A stretch of DNA of 64,000 nucleotides from assembly GCF_031202265.1 (NCBI RefSeq), contig NZ_CP100604.1:2648501-2712500 (forward strand), given 5' to 3'. Under the pieces are notes generated by a model. It was given only the letters and a program-made list of their open reading frames with translations. It did no database searches and was not told where the DNA came from. The position numbers and the translations under genes were made by a program. The number at the start of each line of letters is the position of its first letter. Position 1 is the stretch's first letter. Positions 8,439 to 18,075 of this stretch are shown here, one piece after another. This DNA is from Bradyrhizobium sp. Ash2021. GTDB taxonomy: Bacteria > Pseudomonadota > Alphaproteobacteria > Rhizobiales > Xanthobacteraceae.

Positions 8439-8951
8439 ATGAGCGACCTCTCCCTGACAATATTGGCCGAAACCCCGAATGACGCGCACGCGATCGAGCG
8501 CCTGCACGAACGAACCTTCGGGCCCGGCCGCTTCGTGCTGAGCGCCTATCGCCTGCGCGAACATGTCGATCATCTGCTCGATCTGTCGTTTACGGCATGG
8601 ATCGGCACCCTGCTGGTCGGCTCGGTGCGCCAATTGCCGATCTGCATCGGCGACACGCCGGCATTGATGCTCGGGCCGCTGACCGTCGAGCCGCCGTTCC
8701 GCGGCCGCGGCGTCGGCCGCGCGCTGCTCGATCGCTCGCTGAACGACGCGAAAGCCAGGGGACATCGCCTCGTCATCCTGGTCGGCGATGAGCCCTATTA
8801 CAGCCGCGTCGGTTTCAAGGCCGTGCCGAAGGGGCGGGCGATCATGCCGGGACCGGTCGACTACAGCCGCCTGCTGGTGGCTGAATTGGTCGAAGGCGCG
8901 TTCACCGATGTCTCCGGAGATATCCGGCCGGACTGGAGCAAGGCGCGGTAG
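8439..8951 (+). CDS. GNAT-family N-acetyltransferase
   Basis: 170 residues with the acetyl-CoA-binding signature PPFRGRGVGRALL (Q/RxxGxG/A type) after a LGPLTVEP strand. A YYSRVGFKAVP segment then matches the C-terminal GNAT beta-bulge region. It resembles the YhbS-like group of predicted acetyltransferases. ATG 8439 is preferred over an in-frame codon at 8406, which lies inside the repeat element. The ribosome site is weak (GAGATC). Substrate unknown. Confidence 0.85.
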   Translation: MSDLSLTILAETPNDAHAIERLHERTFGPGRFVLSAYRLREHVDHLLDLSFTAWIGTLLVGSVRQLPICIGDTPALMLGPLTVEPPFRGRGVGRALLDRSLNDAKARGHRLVILVGDEPYYSRVGFKAVPKGRAIMPGPVDYSRLLVAELVEGAFTDVSGDIRPDWSKAR

Positions 8952-9228
8952 AGCGTGCGGGGTGGGCAACGGCGCACGCCGTACCACCATCACTTGCGTT
9001 CGACCTCGAAACCCTTGCAGCGCAAGTCAAGCAGACATTGGAACTCGTTTGGCGTCGCATGGTCGGATGGGTCGATGAGAAACTTGCAAGCTGGATTTTC
9101 CACTATCGCCGTTCGCTGGGAAGCGAAGTCGTCAAATTGTGCGTTGAGATCAAGGCGGCCTCGCGCCTGCTATCGTATATCTCCAACACCCATTTGACTG
9201 ACATGACCGCCTCCCTGCGAAGCAAGTT

Positions 9229-11520
9229 TCACAGCTTCTGCGAAATGCCGACAAAGAAACCACGGCGCGGTCCGAACTGCGGCGCAAACACACCGATGCC
9301 CGAGCCGTCCCTGATCTCGTAGATCTTGTCGAACAGGTTCACGACGTCGAACCTCACCGTCGTCGGCTTGTTCGGAGCGACAATGTTGAAATCGTGCGAC
9401 AGTCCGACATTGACCTGGGTGTATGACGGCAAATGATCGGTGTTCGCAAAGCCGGAGCGAAGCCCGCTGCCGTAGATCATCGACGCGCTGAGCCGCGTGC
9501 CGTTCCACAGATAGGAGGCGCCGGCGGACGCGGTCAGGACCTGGGCATGGTCCGTGTAGATATAGTGGCTGGCGATAAAGTCTATTTCGTCCTGACCGAA
9601 CAGAAACTGGTTTGACACGATGGTGGTGGCGATCTGTTTGGCCCAGGCGACGTTTCCATAGGCGCGGAAATTGCCGTTGGTGTAGTTCGCTTTGAGTTCG
9701 ACGCCGACATTCTGCCCCCGGTCGTAGTTGAAGCCGTTCAGCACATAGGCCGCGCCGAACTGGCCGTCGTCGAGCAGGTCGCGGGCGATCTTGTAGTAGC
9801 CGTCGATACCGACTTCGAGGCCCGGTATCGGATAGATCTTCTGAACGACGCCGACGTCGAACACGTGCGACCGCTCCGGCAGTACCGGACTGTTGAGCGC
9901 CACCTCGGGAGTTTGCGTGTTGGCGGGGGCGGTGGGGGGCGTCACAAGTGCGAGATTGGTCGGGGCGGCGATAACCTGCTGTGGCGGCGTGAAGTTTCGC
10001 GCATAGCCGGCGTGGAACGTCGTTCCATCGTACGGCTTCCAGGTCAGGCTGACGCGCGGGCTGAGCTGATTGGCATCGACATATTGATACATCTGGTCGA
10101 ACCGCAATCCGGCGTTCAGGGTCAACTGGTTGGTGATCCTCCACTCATCCTGAAGATAGGTGCCGATCAGCCAGCCGGTCTTCGAACTGGAATCGAATAC
10201 CGTGAATGGCGGACCGAACGGATTGCCGGTTATGGGATCGACCTGATTGCCGGTTGCCGGATCGACCGGCAGCACGGTGGATATGTTGTTGACCAGAGAG
10301 CGCTCAGCGCTCACGGAAAACCCAAAACGAAGGGTATGCGCAAAACCGACGCGCCAGGCTGTATCTTCCTGAATGCCGTTGACAAAGCTCTGACGGTAAA
10401 CGTTCGACGCGACGCCGTTGAAGACCAGATCTCCGGTCGGATCAGGATAGAAGTGCAACTGGCTGTAGCGGTTGAAGTACGAGAGCTGGTAGTCGATATC
10501 GTCGACCGATTTCTGGTAGGCGACGACGTTGAATTGATTGAACTCGTTCTGGTGTTCGTTGAGCAGCGCCGAATCGAAGCTGGTCACCCCATTGACGTTA
10601 AAGTTCGGCGTCTGGCCCGGATTGTTGGGAATCTGATAGGTGCTGTTGGACACACCGCTCATGAATGTCAGGCGGCTGGTGGGGTCGAGCACGGTCGAAA
10701 GATAGAGAAATCCCTTTTCCTGCGACGTGCGGTCGTGAATGGCTTCATTCGACGGTGTAGGATTCTCTATCCCCAGATTATTCTGGAGAAAGCGTCCGGA
10801 CACGAAATATTGGGTCTGTCCGACGGTGCCGCCATATTCGAAGCTCGGTGTGATCGTGCCGTGACTGCCGCCATAAACGCTGACGCTGCCGGAATTGTTG
10901 AAGGCGTCCGCCTTGGTCTGGATGTCCAGCACGCCCGCGGTGCGAAAGCCGTATTGCGCCGGAAGCGCACCCGTAAGCAGGGCAAGACTACCGACAATGC
11001 CGGTGTCGAGGATCTGCCCGAAAGCACCGACGCCGTCGGGCAGCATGATTCCGTTGATGCGGTACTGCACATTGGCGTGCTCGTTGCGCACATGCAGTTC
11101 GCCGCTGGCGGCCGAATCCTGTGTTACGCCCGGAAACTGCAACAATACTTTGTCCAGCGTCGCATTGGCGCCCTGCGGTGACGCTTCGATGTTCTGATGA
11201 TTGATCTGATATGAGGTCGCGCCGATCGGCGCATCGATGGTCCGACGGGCTTCGTCGAATTTTTCGTTCTTGCCGGCAACGATCTGCGCTTCGGTCTGCG
11301 GTGCCGCTGCAGGCACCTCACGACGTTGCCCGGTGGTCACGCGCGTCTTTGGACGCCGCGGCTGCTGGGAAACGCGCGGCGCGGTCACCGAGATTTCAGG
11401 CAGCTTGGTGGTGCCGCCAGCCGCGGGCGCTGCGGTCTGCGACATTGCGGGGTTGCCCAGGCCGAGCAGCAGTGACGCTGAACTGGAGAGCAGGAAAGTG
11501 GTTCTTAATGAGCGCGTCAT
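9229..11520 (-). CDS. TonB-dependent outer-membrane receptor, probable zinc uptake
   Basis: A 763-residue outer-membrane transporter. It has a signal peptide (cleavage near MSQT at residues 27-30), a TonB-box-like stretch LPEISVTAP, and a plug domain around residues 110-215 with NVQYRINGIMLPDG. A long beta-barrel ends in FFVGISQKL. It lies 156 bp downstream of a DUF2946 gene in the same orientation, and that gene is preceded by a near-perfect Zur palindrome. This makes zinc (or a zinc chelate) the likely substrate. The barrel has no obvious His-rich loop of the ZnuD kind, so the substrate is inferred from regulation only. Confidence 0.9.
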   Translation of the reverse strand: MTRSLRTTFLLSSSASLLLGLGNPAMSQTAAPAAGGTTKLPEISVTAPRVSQQPRRPKTRVTTGQRREVPAAAPQTEAQIVAGKNEKFDEARRTIDAPIGATSYQINHQNIEASPQGANATLDKVLLQFPGVTQDSAASGELHVRNEHANVQYRINGIMLPDGVGAFGQILDTGIVGSLALLTGALPAQYGFRTAGVLDIQTKADAFNNSGSVSVYGGSHGTITPSFEYGGTVGQTQYFVSGRFLQNNLGIENPTPSNEAIHDRTSQEKGFLYLSTVLDPTSRLTFMSGVSNSTYQIPNNPGQTPNFNVNGVTSFDSALLNEHQNEFNQFNVVAYQKSVDDIDYQLSYFNRYSQLHFYPDPTGDLVFNGVASNVYRQSFVNGIQEDTAWRVGFAHTLRFGFSVSAERSLVNNISTVLPVDPATGNQVDPITGNPFGPPFTVFDSSSKTGWLIGTYLQDEWRITNQLTLNAGLRFDQMYQYVDANQLSPRVSLTWKPYDGTTFHAGYARNFTPPQQVIAAPTNLALVTPPTAPANTQTPEVALNSPVLPERSHVFDVGVVQKIYPIPGLEVGIDGYYKIARDLLDDGQFGAAYVLNGFNYDRGQNVGVELKANYTNGNFRAYGNVAWAKQIATTIVSNQFLFGQDEIDFIASHYIYTDHAQVLTASAGASYLWNGTRLSASMIYGSGLRSGFANTDHLPSYTQVNVGLSHDFNIVAPNKPTTVRFDVVNLFDKIYEIRDGSGIGVFAPQFGPRRGFFVGISQKL

Positions 11521-11676
11521 TGTCCCGATCCTGAGAAGCTGCGACCGGAATTCGCGTTGTCGACGAATTTAGGAAGCGCCTTGCCGTCGATTAAGTGACG
11601 GACCGATTTCGATTTGTCCCTTGAGATCGCCTCGCATGATGCGAGTGAGCCCCGAGGGCGCATCAATCAATCGATG

Positions 11677-12114
11677 TCAGGAGATGGGAGGCGCGCGGGA
11701 TTGGAACGCCGGATGCACCGAGCCCAAATGGATGAACTCGGCGTCGGTCGTGCGGTACAGAAGTTCGACCGCCTGCGGCAGCTGCAGCACCGGCGGCGTC
11801 GCGAACAGCACATTGCCGGCGAGCGCGATGACGGCGCAGATCGCGCAGGCATCGGCCGGTTGCTGGTCGCTGTCGGGGGTGGACGGCGGTTGCTTCCGCG
11901 CGGCTTCACTGGGCGCATCGGGCGCGGCAACGGCACCGATATGGGCCAGATCGGCCTGCGACAGGCCGATCTGAATCGCTGGCGCGGCCTGGATCGCTGG
12001 CGCGGCCTGCGCGGAGATCCCGTGGAAATGCCCGAACGACAACGCAAACTGGATCGCGAGCGCGAACAGCGCCAGCCGCGAGCCGGTTTTGATGTTTTTT
12101 CGGAACCACTTCAT
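11677..12114 (-). CDS. DUF2946 family exported protein
   Basis: 145 residues. The N-terminus carries a basic region and hydrophobic segment (LALFALAIQFALSFGHFHG), followed by a small tandem duplication (AAPAIQ twice, mirrored by an 18-bp tandem DNA repeat near 11971-12006). A CAIC motif follows in a second hydrophobic segment. DUF2946 proteins often accompany TonB-dependent metal receptors and copper genes; the His and Cys residues could bind metal. It is the first gene of a probable two-gene operon with the receptor, and a Zur-like palindrome begins 33 bp upstream of its start. The molecular role is unknown. Confidence 0.8.
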   Translation of the reverse strand: MKWFRKNIKTGSRLALFALAIQFALSFGHFHGISAQAAPAIQAAPAIQIGLSQADLAHIGAVAAPDAPSEAARKQPPSTPDSDQQPADACAICAVIALAGNVLFATPPVLQLPQAVELLYRTTDAEFIHLGSVHPAFQSRAPPIS

Positions 12115-12146
12115 GCCGCGTGAGGCCCACCTGAGGGACGGCCGTC

Positions 12147-12169
12147 CCGATGTTATATTATAACATCGG
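12147..12169. promoter_or_regulatory. Putative Zur box (zinc-uptake regulator operator)
   Basis: A perfect 23-bp palindrome (11-bp arms, 1-nt centre) whose core is ATGTTATATTATAACAT. This is identical to the core of the proteobacterial Zur consensus as I remember it (ATGTTATANTATAACAT). It stands 33 bp upstream of the DUF2946 start, in promoter position, in AT-rich sequence unlike its surroundings. Zur bound to zinc would repress the DUF2946-receptor operon. The match is seen directly; Zur binding is inferred. Confidence 0.8.
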
Positions 12170-12263
12170 ATGGCGCTGGCCGTGTCAACCGTAGCTCCGG
12201 CCAGGTCAGGCGGAATCCGTCAGCGCTGTGGGATTGATGCAACGCCAGCGAGGCGCGCCGCGC

Positions 12264-14333
12264 TCAACGCCCCTCGCGTAGCCAGGTCGCGGCAAAGGCG
12301 CCGAGCAGCAGCAGCAGTCCGATCAAGCCCGCAAACATCGGCAGCACGCCGACGCCCTTGACGACGCTGGCGTCGCGCATCCTCACGCCCATCCAGCCGT
12401 CGCCGTGGAAGATGCCGGAGGCCCGCACCGGCACGATGCGGGGCAGGTCGATGCTCGAACCGTCGACCACGCGGCGCGCGTCGCCGCCGGTCGCCTGCGC
12501 CAGGGGCTTGAGCATCTCGGTCGTGGAAGTGACCTCGGAGAATTCCTTCGGATTGGTCGGGCCGACATTGATCAGCGCTTTCAGCGTGCCGTCGGTCGCC
12601 TGCCACAGGCCGAGTTCGTTGGCGGGGATCGTGGAGGTCCAGGTTCCCGGTTCGCCGGCGCTGAGCGTCAATTCGCGCGTGGCGCCGCTCGGCGACGTCA
12701 CCGTCACCGGCGTGACGCTGTCCGCCATGGTCTGGCGCTGCACCACGAGATCGTGACCCTGGACCTGCAGACGCAGCGCTTCTTCGTCGAGATCGGGCTG
12801 CTTCATCAGCCAATGCGACATCCGCCGCAGCAGATCGAGATGCGGCCCACCGCCTTCATAGCCGCGCGCCCACAGCCAGATATGATCCGTCAGCAGCAGC
12901 GCGACGCGGCCTTCGCCGGAGCGCGACAGCAACAGCAGCGGCTTGCCGTCGGCGCCGGTCATGACCGGCGGGATGACGGAGTTACGCGTCTCCACCGTGC
13001 GGAAAAACCGACTCCAATGCGGCGGCTCGACGGCGGAGCCCTCGAGCCCGCGCGTGACGGGGTGACGCTTGCCGGCATCGCTCAGGTGCGCATAAAACGG
13101 CTTCTCGGTGACGCCGACCGGCTCGGCCGGAAGCACCGAATCCAGCGGCGTGCGCCAGATGCTGGTGGTCGAGGCATAGTCGGGACCGGCCGACACCAGC
13201 ACGGCCCCGCCGGCACGCACATAGCGCGCGATATTCTCGAAATAGGGGATCGGCAGCACGCCCTGACGGGCGTAGCGGTCGAAGATGATCAACTGGAATT
13301 CGTTGATCTTCTGCTGGAACAATTCGCGGGTCGGAAACGCGATCAGCGACAGCTCGTTGATCGGCGTGCCGTCCTGTTTCTCCGGCGGGCGCAAAATGGT
13401 AAAATGCACCAGATCGACGCTGGCGTCCGACTTCAAAAGGTTGCGCCAGGTACGCTCGCCCGCATGCGGCTCGCCGGAGACCAGCAGTACCCGCAATTTA
13501 TCGCGCACGCCGTCGATGGCGACCACCGCGCGGTTATTGACCAGCGTCAGCTCGTTCTCGAGCGGCGAGGCCTCGATCTCCACGATGTTCGGACCGGCAT
13601 GCTTGATGTCGATCTCGATATTGGCGGTCTGGCCGCTTTGCAGGGTGCGCTCGTTGATCACCTCGCCATCGCGGCGGACCACGATCTTGGCGCGCTCGCC
13701 GGTGACGCCCTGATCGTCGAGCCGGTAGGTAATGGTCTGGGTCTGGCCGACGATGCCGAAACGCGGCGCGGCCGAGATCGCAATGCGCCGGTCCCGCTCG
13801 TCCTTGCGCCCCGTGATCAGCGCATGCACCGGCGCCTGGAAGCCGAGTGCCGAGGCATTGGCGGGAATATCGTGCACGCGGCCATCGGTAATCAGGAAAG
13901 CGCCGGCGACACGCTCGACGGGAACGTCCGACAGCGCCGATGACAGCGCGCCGAACAGTTTGGTGCCGTCGGTTTCGCCGTCGGCCTGCCCGGCCTCGAC
14001 CACGCGGACTTCCAGTCCCTTGATCTTCTTGAGGCTGTCGACCAGGGCTTCCCGCGCCTTCGCGGTTTCCTGATTGCGCGTGCCGAAATTCTGGCTCGGA
14101 CTCTTGTCGATCACCACGGCGGCGACCGACGACAACGGTTCGCGGTCCTCGCGGGTGAAGGAGGGATTGGCGAGCGCAAGCAATATCAGCGCCAGCGCCG
14201 TCACGCGTACGGCCGCACCGCGTGCGCGGCCGAGCAGCAACAGGGTTGCGATCACAAGGATGGCCGCCAGCGCGAGCCACAGCACAAGCGTGGGAACGAG
14301 GGGGGTGAACGCGATGCCGTATTGCATGCTCAT
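12264..14333 (-). CDS. Large membrane-anchored protein of the MoxR/DUF58 operon
   Basis: 689 residues. Two N-terminal membrane helices (residues about 10-60) and one C-terminal helix (MFAGLIGLLLLLGAFAATWL) flank a large periplasmic part. That part includes a VAAVVIDKSPSQN von Willebrand-like strand and a glutamine-amidotransferase-like fold (YVRAGGAVLVSAGPDYAS). This matches the fourth gene of the alphaproteobacterial moxR-DUF58-BatA/DUF4159 operon. The start overlaps the upstream stop by 4 bp. The operon is thought to act in envelope protein folding or metal-cofactor insertion; the exact role is unknown. No canonical amidotransferase catalytic triad is evident. Confidence 0.8.
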   Translation of the reverse strand: MSMQYGIAFTPLVPTLVLWLALAAILVIATLLLLGRARGAAVRVTALALILLALANPSFTREDREPLSSVAAVVIDKSPSQNFGTRNQETAKAREALVDSLKKIKGLEVRVVEAGQADGETDGTKLFGALSSALSDVPVERVAGAFLITDGRVHDIPANASALGFQAPVHALITGRKDERDRRIAISAAPRFGIVGQTQTITYRLDDQGVTGERAKIVVRRDGEVINERTLQSGQTANIEIDIKHAGPNIVEIEASPLENELTLVNNRAVVAIDGVRDKLRVLLVSGEPHAGERTWRNLLKSDASVDLVHFTILRPPEKQDGTPINELSLIAFPTRELFQQKINEFQLIIFDRYARQGVLPIPYFENIARYVRAGGAVLVSAGPDYASTTSIWRTPLDSVLPAEPVGVTEKPFYAHLSDAGKRHPVTRGLEGSAVEPPHWSRFFRTVETRNSVIPPVMTGADGKPLLLLSRSGEGRVALLLTDHIWLWARGYEGGGPHLDLLRRMSHWLMKQPDLDEEALRLQVQGHDLVVQRQTMADSVTPVTVTSPSGATRELTLSAGEPGTWTSTIPANELGLWQATDGTLKALINVGPTNPKEFSEVTSTTEMLKPLAQATGGDARRVVDGSSIDLPRIVPVRASGIFHGDGWMGVRMRDASVVKGVGVLPMFAGLIGLLLLLGAFAATWLREGR

Positions 14334-17134
14334 TGTCCCAACCGCTCGATCAAAGCGGGCGCATGCACCTGGTCAGCCTTGTAGTTGCCGGTCAGCGTGT
14401 ACATCACGATGTTGACGCCGGCGCGGAAGGCGAATTCGCGCTGGCGCGGCTCGCCCGGCGTCAGCGGCAGCATCGGCTGGCCATCGGGGCGGATCGCCCA
14501 GGCGCCGGCAAGGTCGTTCGAGGTGATGATGATCGGCGAGACGCCGTCGCCGCCGCGCGCCGGCCGCTGCGCGGCCTCGTCGTCATCCTCGCGCGGCAGG
14601 GCTTCGACCCAGGTCTGGCCCGAACTGAAGCGGCCCGGGAAATCGCGCAGCAGATAAAACGTCTTGGTCAGTACGTGTTCGCGCGGCACCGGCTCGAGTT
14701 CGGGGACGTCGAGCGAGGAAAGGATGTCGCGCAGCGTCTGCATGCCCGGCGTCTGCGCCGCGCCGTTGTCTCCAGGTGGCGCCTCGACGGCGTCGCGGGT
14801 GTCGAACACGACGGTGCCGCCCTGCTTCATATAGGCGTCGATGCGGTTGATGGCGTCCTGCGGCGGCTTCGGCGCCCCCGGTATCACCGGCCAGTAGATC
14901 AGCGGGAAGAATGCCAGCTCGTCATGAGCGGGATCGATGCCGACGGGATCGCCGGCTTCCAGCGCGGTGCGCTGCGCCAGGAACAGGGTCAGCCCGGACA
15001 TGCCGGCCTTGACGATGGAATCGACGTCGGCATTGCCGGTGACGACATAGGCGAGGCGCGTCTGCGAGACCGCCTTGATGGCGAAGTCGTCGTTGTTGTC
15101 GGCGCGGCTCGGCGAGGGGCTCATCGCGGCCAGGACGAATGCGATGGTAAGTGCGGCCGGCGCCGCGCGACGCCGCAACAGCGCGGCGAGGCCGGCGCCA
15201 AGCATGGCAACCACGATCGCATCGATCAGGAACAGCGCCAGCGATGATGACAGCAATATCCCGCGCAGGTCGCGCGGCTCGGCGTTGGTGTAGCTGGCAC
15301 GCTGTGCGCGCAGGGAAGAAGTATCCAGCGGCGCGATGCGATCGGCCGACGCCAGGGTGTTGACGGCGATCGGACCTTCGGCCGAACCATAGAACCCCGG
15401 CGGATGATCCGCGGTCGCGCGATCGCGATAATCCGCCGGCATCGGCTTTGCGGTCGAGGGCGGCGGGCCGAACGCACCAAAACCGTCGAGCGTGCGCAGC
15501 GGCGCCACCGTCTCCGCGGTCGCCTCGCTGGCGACGCCAGCACCCGGTTTCGACGTGTAGCCGGACATGTCGACCAGCCGCCGCAGCATCTCGACAAAAC
15601 TGCCCGACATCGGCAAGTCAGACCAGCGCATGTCGGCGCCGACATGGAACAGGCTGACCACGCCCTTGCCGCGATGTTCGCCGGTCACCAGCGGCGTGCC
15701 GTCCTCCAGCGACGCCCAGCTCTTGGTCGCCAGCACCGCATCCGGTTCGGCCAAAACCTGCCGGCTGATGGTGACGTCCTTCGGTACAACAAGGCCTGCG
15801 AACGGCCCGTCCGCGGCAAACGAGGCCATATGCTGCGGCTTTTCCCAGGTCAGGCTGCCGCCCAGGCTGCGGCCGCCGCGGCGCAATTTCACCGGCACCA
15901 GATCGTCATCGGCCTGCGCCAGACGCGGGCCGGCGAACCGCACCAGCACGCCGCCTTGCTCGATCCATGCGTTGAGACGCTCGCGGATTTCCGGCGACAG
16001 GGTGCCGACATCCGCCAGCACGATCATCGGCAGCCGCTGATCCAGAAATTGCGCGATCACCTGCTGCGGCGCTCCGCGATCGGCAAGCCGCACATCGGCG
16101 AACGGCGACAGCGCGCGGGTGAGATAGAAGGTCGAGGCCAGCAGCGGCTGCGCGGTATCGGTGCTCGAGCCACTGACCACGCCGATGGCGCGCCGACGCC
16201 ATCGCTTGTCGAGCAGTTGGACCGCGCCGGCGGAACGCTCGCCCGAGATTTCCAGCCGCGCAATGTCGTTGCGCAGTTCGACCGGAAGATCGAACGCCGC
16301 TTCGGTATCACGTTCCTGCGGTCCAAAGCTGTAACGGGCTTCCCCGATCGGCGAGCCCTTGGCGTCGATGGCGCGCACGATGCCGGCGGCAAGGCCGCCA
16401 TCGGTGCGCAACACTTTTACGGTCATCTTCGCGGCGGCGTTTTCGGCGGCGACCAGGGCCAGCGCCGAGGGCGCGCCGCCCTCGAACACCGTCAGCGTAC
16501 GGTCGCCGATGGTCTTGCCGAGATTTTCCAGAAACTCAGCGCCGCGCCCGGTATCGACGCCGTCGGCCAGCCACGCGATTTCGGCGTCGCCGGTGGCTTT
16601 GAGGAAGCGCTCGAGGGCCGGCAGCGTCTCGACGCGCTCGACCGAATAGGGTTTTGGCGAAAGCTGTCGCAGCGCCACCCGCGCGGTGCCGCCCGGCATC
16701 AACGTGATGTCGCGCGCTGGCTCCGACAGCGGGACCAGGGCTATGCCGCGCCGGTCGTTGTCGGCATTCGCGATCAATTCATCGGCGGCCTTGATCCGGA
16801 TGTCCCAACTCGACGCCGCGCTCCAGCCGTCGTCGAGCAGGATCACCAGCGGTGCCTTGCTGCCGCCAGGTGCGGTCTGCGGATTCCAGATCGGGCCGGC
16901 GGCGGCGAGGATGATGAGTGCGGCAGCGGTCAGCCGCAACAGGGTCAGCCACCACGGCGTGCGCGACGGGGTTTCTTCCTTCGGCGCGATATCGAACAAC
17001 AGCCGCGTCGGCGGGAACTCGATCCGCTTCGGCCGCGGCGGCATCACGCGCAACAGCCACCACAGCACCGGCAGGCTCAGCAGGCCCAGCAACAGCAGCG
17101 GTTCGGCAAAGGAGAGGGGGAGACCTGCGATCAT
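14330..17134 (-). CDS. BatA-like / DUF4159 domain membrane protein
   Basis: 934 residues. The N-terminus is the BatA-type membrane module (LSFAEPLLLLGLLSLPVLWW), then a second helix and a VILLDDGWSAASSW von Willebrand-like strand. A hydrophobic stretch near residues 690-740 precedes the C-terminal DUF4159 domain (LAYVVTGNADVDSIVKAGMS onward, with GGTVVFDTRD). The start at 17134 overlaps the TGA of the DUF58 gene (ATGA). The frame stays open upstream to 17800, but that part is antisense-like and out of frame with DUF58. Middle gene of the MoxR operon; mechanism not known. Confidence 0.85.
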   Translation of the reverse strand: MIAGLPLSFAEPLLLLGLLSLPVLWWLLRVMPPRPKRIEFPPTRLLFDIAPKEETPSRTPWWLTLLRLTAAALIILAAAGPIWNPQTAPGGSKAPLVILLDDGWSAASSWDIRIKAADELIANADNDRRGIALVPLSEPARDITLMPGGTARVALRQLSPKPYSVERVETLPALERFLKATGDAEIAWLADGVDTGRGAEFLENLGKTIGDRTLTVFEGGAPSALALVAAENAAAKMTVKVLRTDGGLAAGIVRAIDAKGSPIGEARYSFGPQERDTEAAFDLPVELRNDIARLEISGERSAGAVQLLDKRWRRRAIGVVSGSSTDTAQPLLASTFYLTRALSPFADVRLADRGAPQQVIAQFLDQRLPMIVLADVGTLSPEIRERLNAWIEQGGVLVRFAGPRLAQADDDLVPVKLRRGGRSLGGSLTWEKPQHMASFAADGPFAGLVVPKDVTISRQVLAEPDAVLATKSWASLEDGTPLVTGEHRGKGVVSLFHVGADMRWSDLPMSGSFVEMLRRLVDMSGYTSKPGAGVASEATAETVAPLRTLDGFGAFGPPPSTAKPMPADYRDRATADHPPGFYGSAEGPIAVNTLASADRIAPLDTSSLRAQRASYTNAEPRDLRGILLSSSLALFLIDAIVVAMLGAGLAALLRRRAAPAALTIAFVLAAMSPSPSRADNNDDFAIKAVSQTRLAYVVTGNADVDSIVKAGMSGLTLFLAQRTALEAGDPVGIDPAHDELAFFPLIYWPVIPGAPKPPQDAINRIDAYMKQGGTVVFDTRDAVEAPPGDNGAAQTPGMQTLRDILSSLDVPELEPVPREHVLTKTFYLLRDFPGRFSSGQTWVEALPREDDDEAAQRPARGGDGVSPIIITSNDLAGAWAIRPDGQPMLPLTPGEPRQREFAFRAGVNIVMYTLTGNYKADQVHAPALIERLGQ

Positions 17135-18075
17135 GCGCCTCGCCCCACTTTGACGCTCGAGCGCACGCCGCCTTTGCTCACCATCATGCCGGAATGCAGG
17201 AACAGCAGCAGTTCGGCGGCGGAGCGGCTGGTGGTGTGGGTCGAGAACAGCCAGTCGAGCTTGTTGGTCTCGCTGCGGATCTCGTCGCGATGCAGGGCGA
17301 CGCGCGCGACGTAGTCGCGCGCCCAGCTCTCGGCGCGGCCCGCGGTGATCTGGCTTCCATCTTCCGGTTCGACGAATTCGACGCGGCCGGAATACGGGAA
17401 AGTCTCTTCGGCGGGATCGACGACCTGGACCAGCGTGCCATGCGCGCCGGAGGCGGACAATCCGGCCAGCATGTTCCTGATCTCCGGCATCGGCGACCAG
17501 AAATCCGACAGCACCACGATTTCGGCCAGTGCAGACGGCACGAACGACGGCGGCAGGCTCGCACGCGTCGCATCGTCGTGCAGCATCGCCTGCGCCATCT
17601 TGTCGATCACGTTGCTGCTCGAGGTCGGGTTCATCAGGCCGGGGACGCCGACGCGTTCGCCGCCCGAGACCAGAAGCTCGGCCAGTGCGAAGGTGACGAT
17701 CAGTCCGCGCTCCAGCTTGCTGGCGCGCGCTCCCTTGGAGGCAAACGCCATCGACGGCGAACGGTCCGGCCACAGCCACACGGTGTGCGCGGCCTCCCAT
17801 TCCTGTTCGCGGACATAGAGATGATCGTCGCGCGCCGAGCGGCGCCAGTCGACGTTCTGCGACGGTTCGCCCGAGACAAAGCGGCGGTACTGCCAGAAAC
17901 TTTCGCCGGCGCCGGCGCGCCGCCTGCCATGCAGGCCGTGAATGACGTTGGCGGCGATGCGGCGGGCTTCAAGCACAAGGCGCGGCAGCGATGCGGCGAG
18001 CGTTCGGCTTTCGCCATCGGCACGTCGGATTGCTGTGATCTCCTCGCCCAGGTGCCTGCTCTCTGCGGCCATCAA
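17131..18075 (-). CDS. DUF58 domain protein
   Basis: 314 residues. The diagnostic DUF58 motif is present near residues 60-90 (FWQYRRFVSGEPSQNVDWRR, then SARDDHLYVREQEWE), and a von Willebrand-like strand follows (TVWLWPDRSPSMAF). These proteins are partners of MoxR AAA+ ATPases. The gene is coupled on both sides by 4-bp ATGA overlaps, to moxR upstream and to the DUF4159 gene downstream. No membrane helix is obvious, so it is probably cytoplasmic or peripheral. Confidence 0.9.
   Translation of the reverse strand: MMAAESRHLGEEITAIRRADGESRTLAASLPRLVLEARRIAANVIHGLHGRRRAGAGESFWQYRRFVSGEPSQNVDWRRSARDDHLYVREQEWEAAHTVWLWPDRSPSMAFASKGARASKLERGLIVTFALAELLVSGGERVGVPGLMNPTSSSNVIDKMAQAMLHDDATRASLPPSFVPSALAEIVVLSDFWSPMPEIRNMLAGLSASGAHGTLVQVVDPAEETFPYSGRVEFVEPEDGSQITAGRAESWARDYVARVALHRDEIRSETNKLDWLFSTHTTSRSAAELLLFLHSGMMVSKGGVRSSVKVGRGA

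Noticed and set aside
9038..9322. 94-codon plus-strand frame between the GNAT and receptor genes
   Set aside because: No ribosome site, overlaps the receptor's 3' end, no recognisable sequence. The 277-bp gap is left without a gene.
15404..17314. Long plus-strand frames opposite the DUF4159 and neighbouring genes (also 12405-13943 and 16918-18492)
   Set aside because: Antisense shadows of the coupled MoxR operon; Arg/Gln/His-rich translations.
14330..17800. Start of the DUF4159 protein at 17800
   Set aside because: The upstream 222 codons lie in another frame within the DUF58 gene and are Arg/Gly-rich; the ATGA overlap at 17131-17134 gives the natural start.
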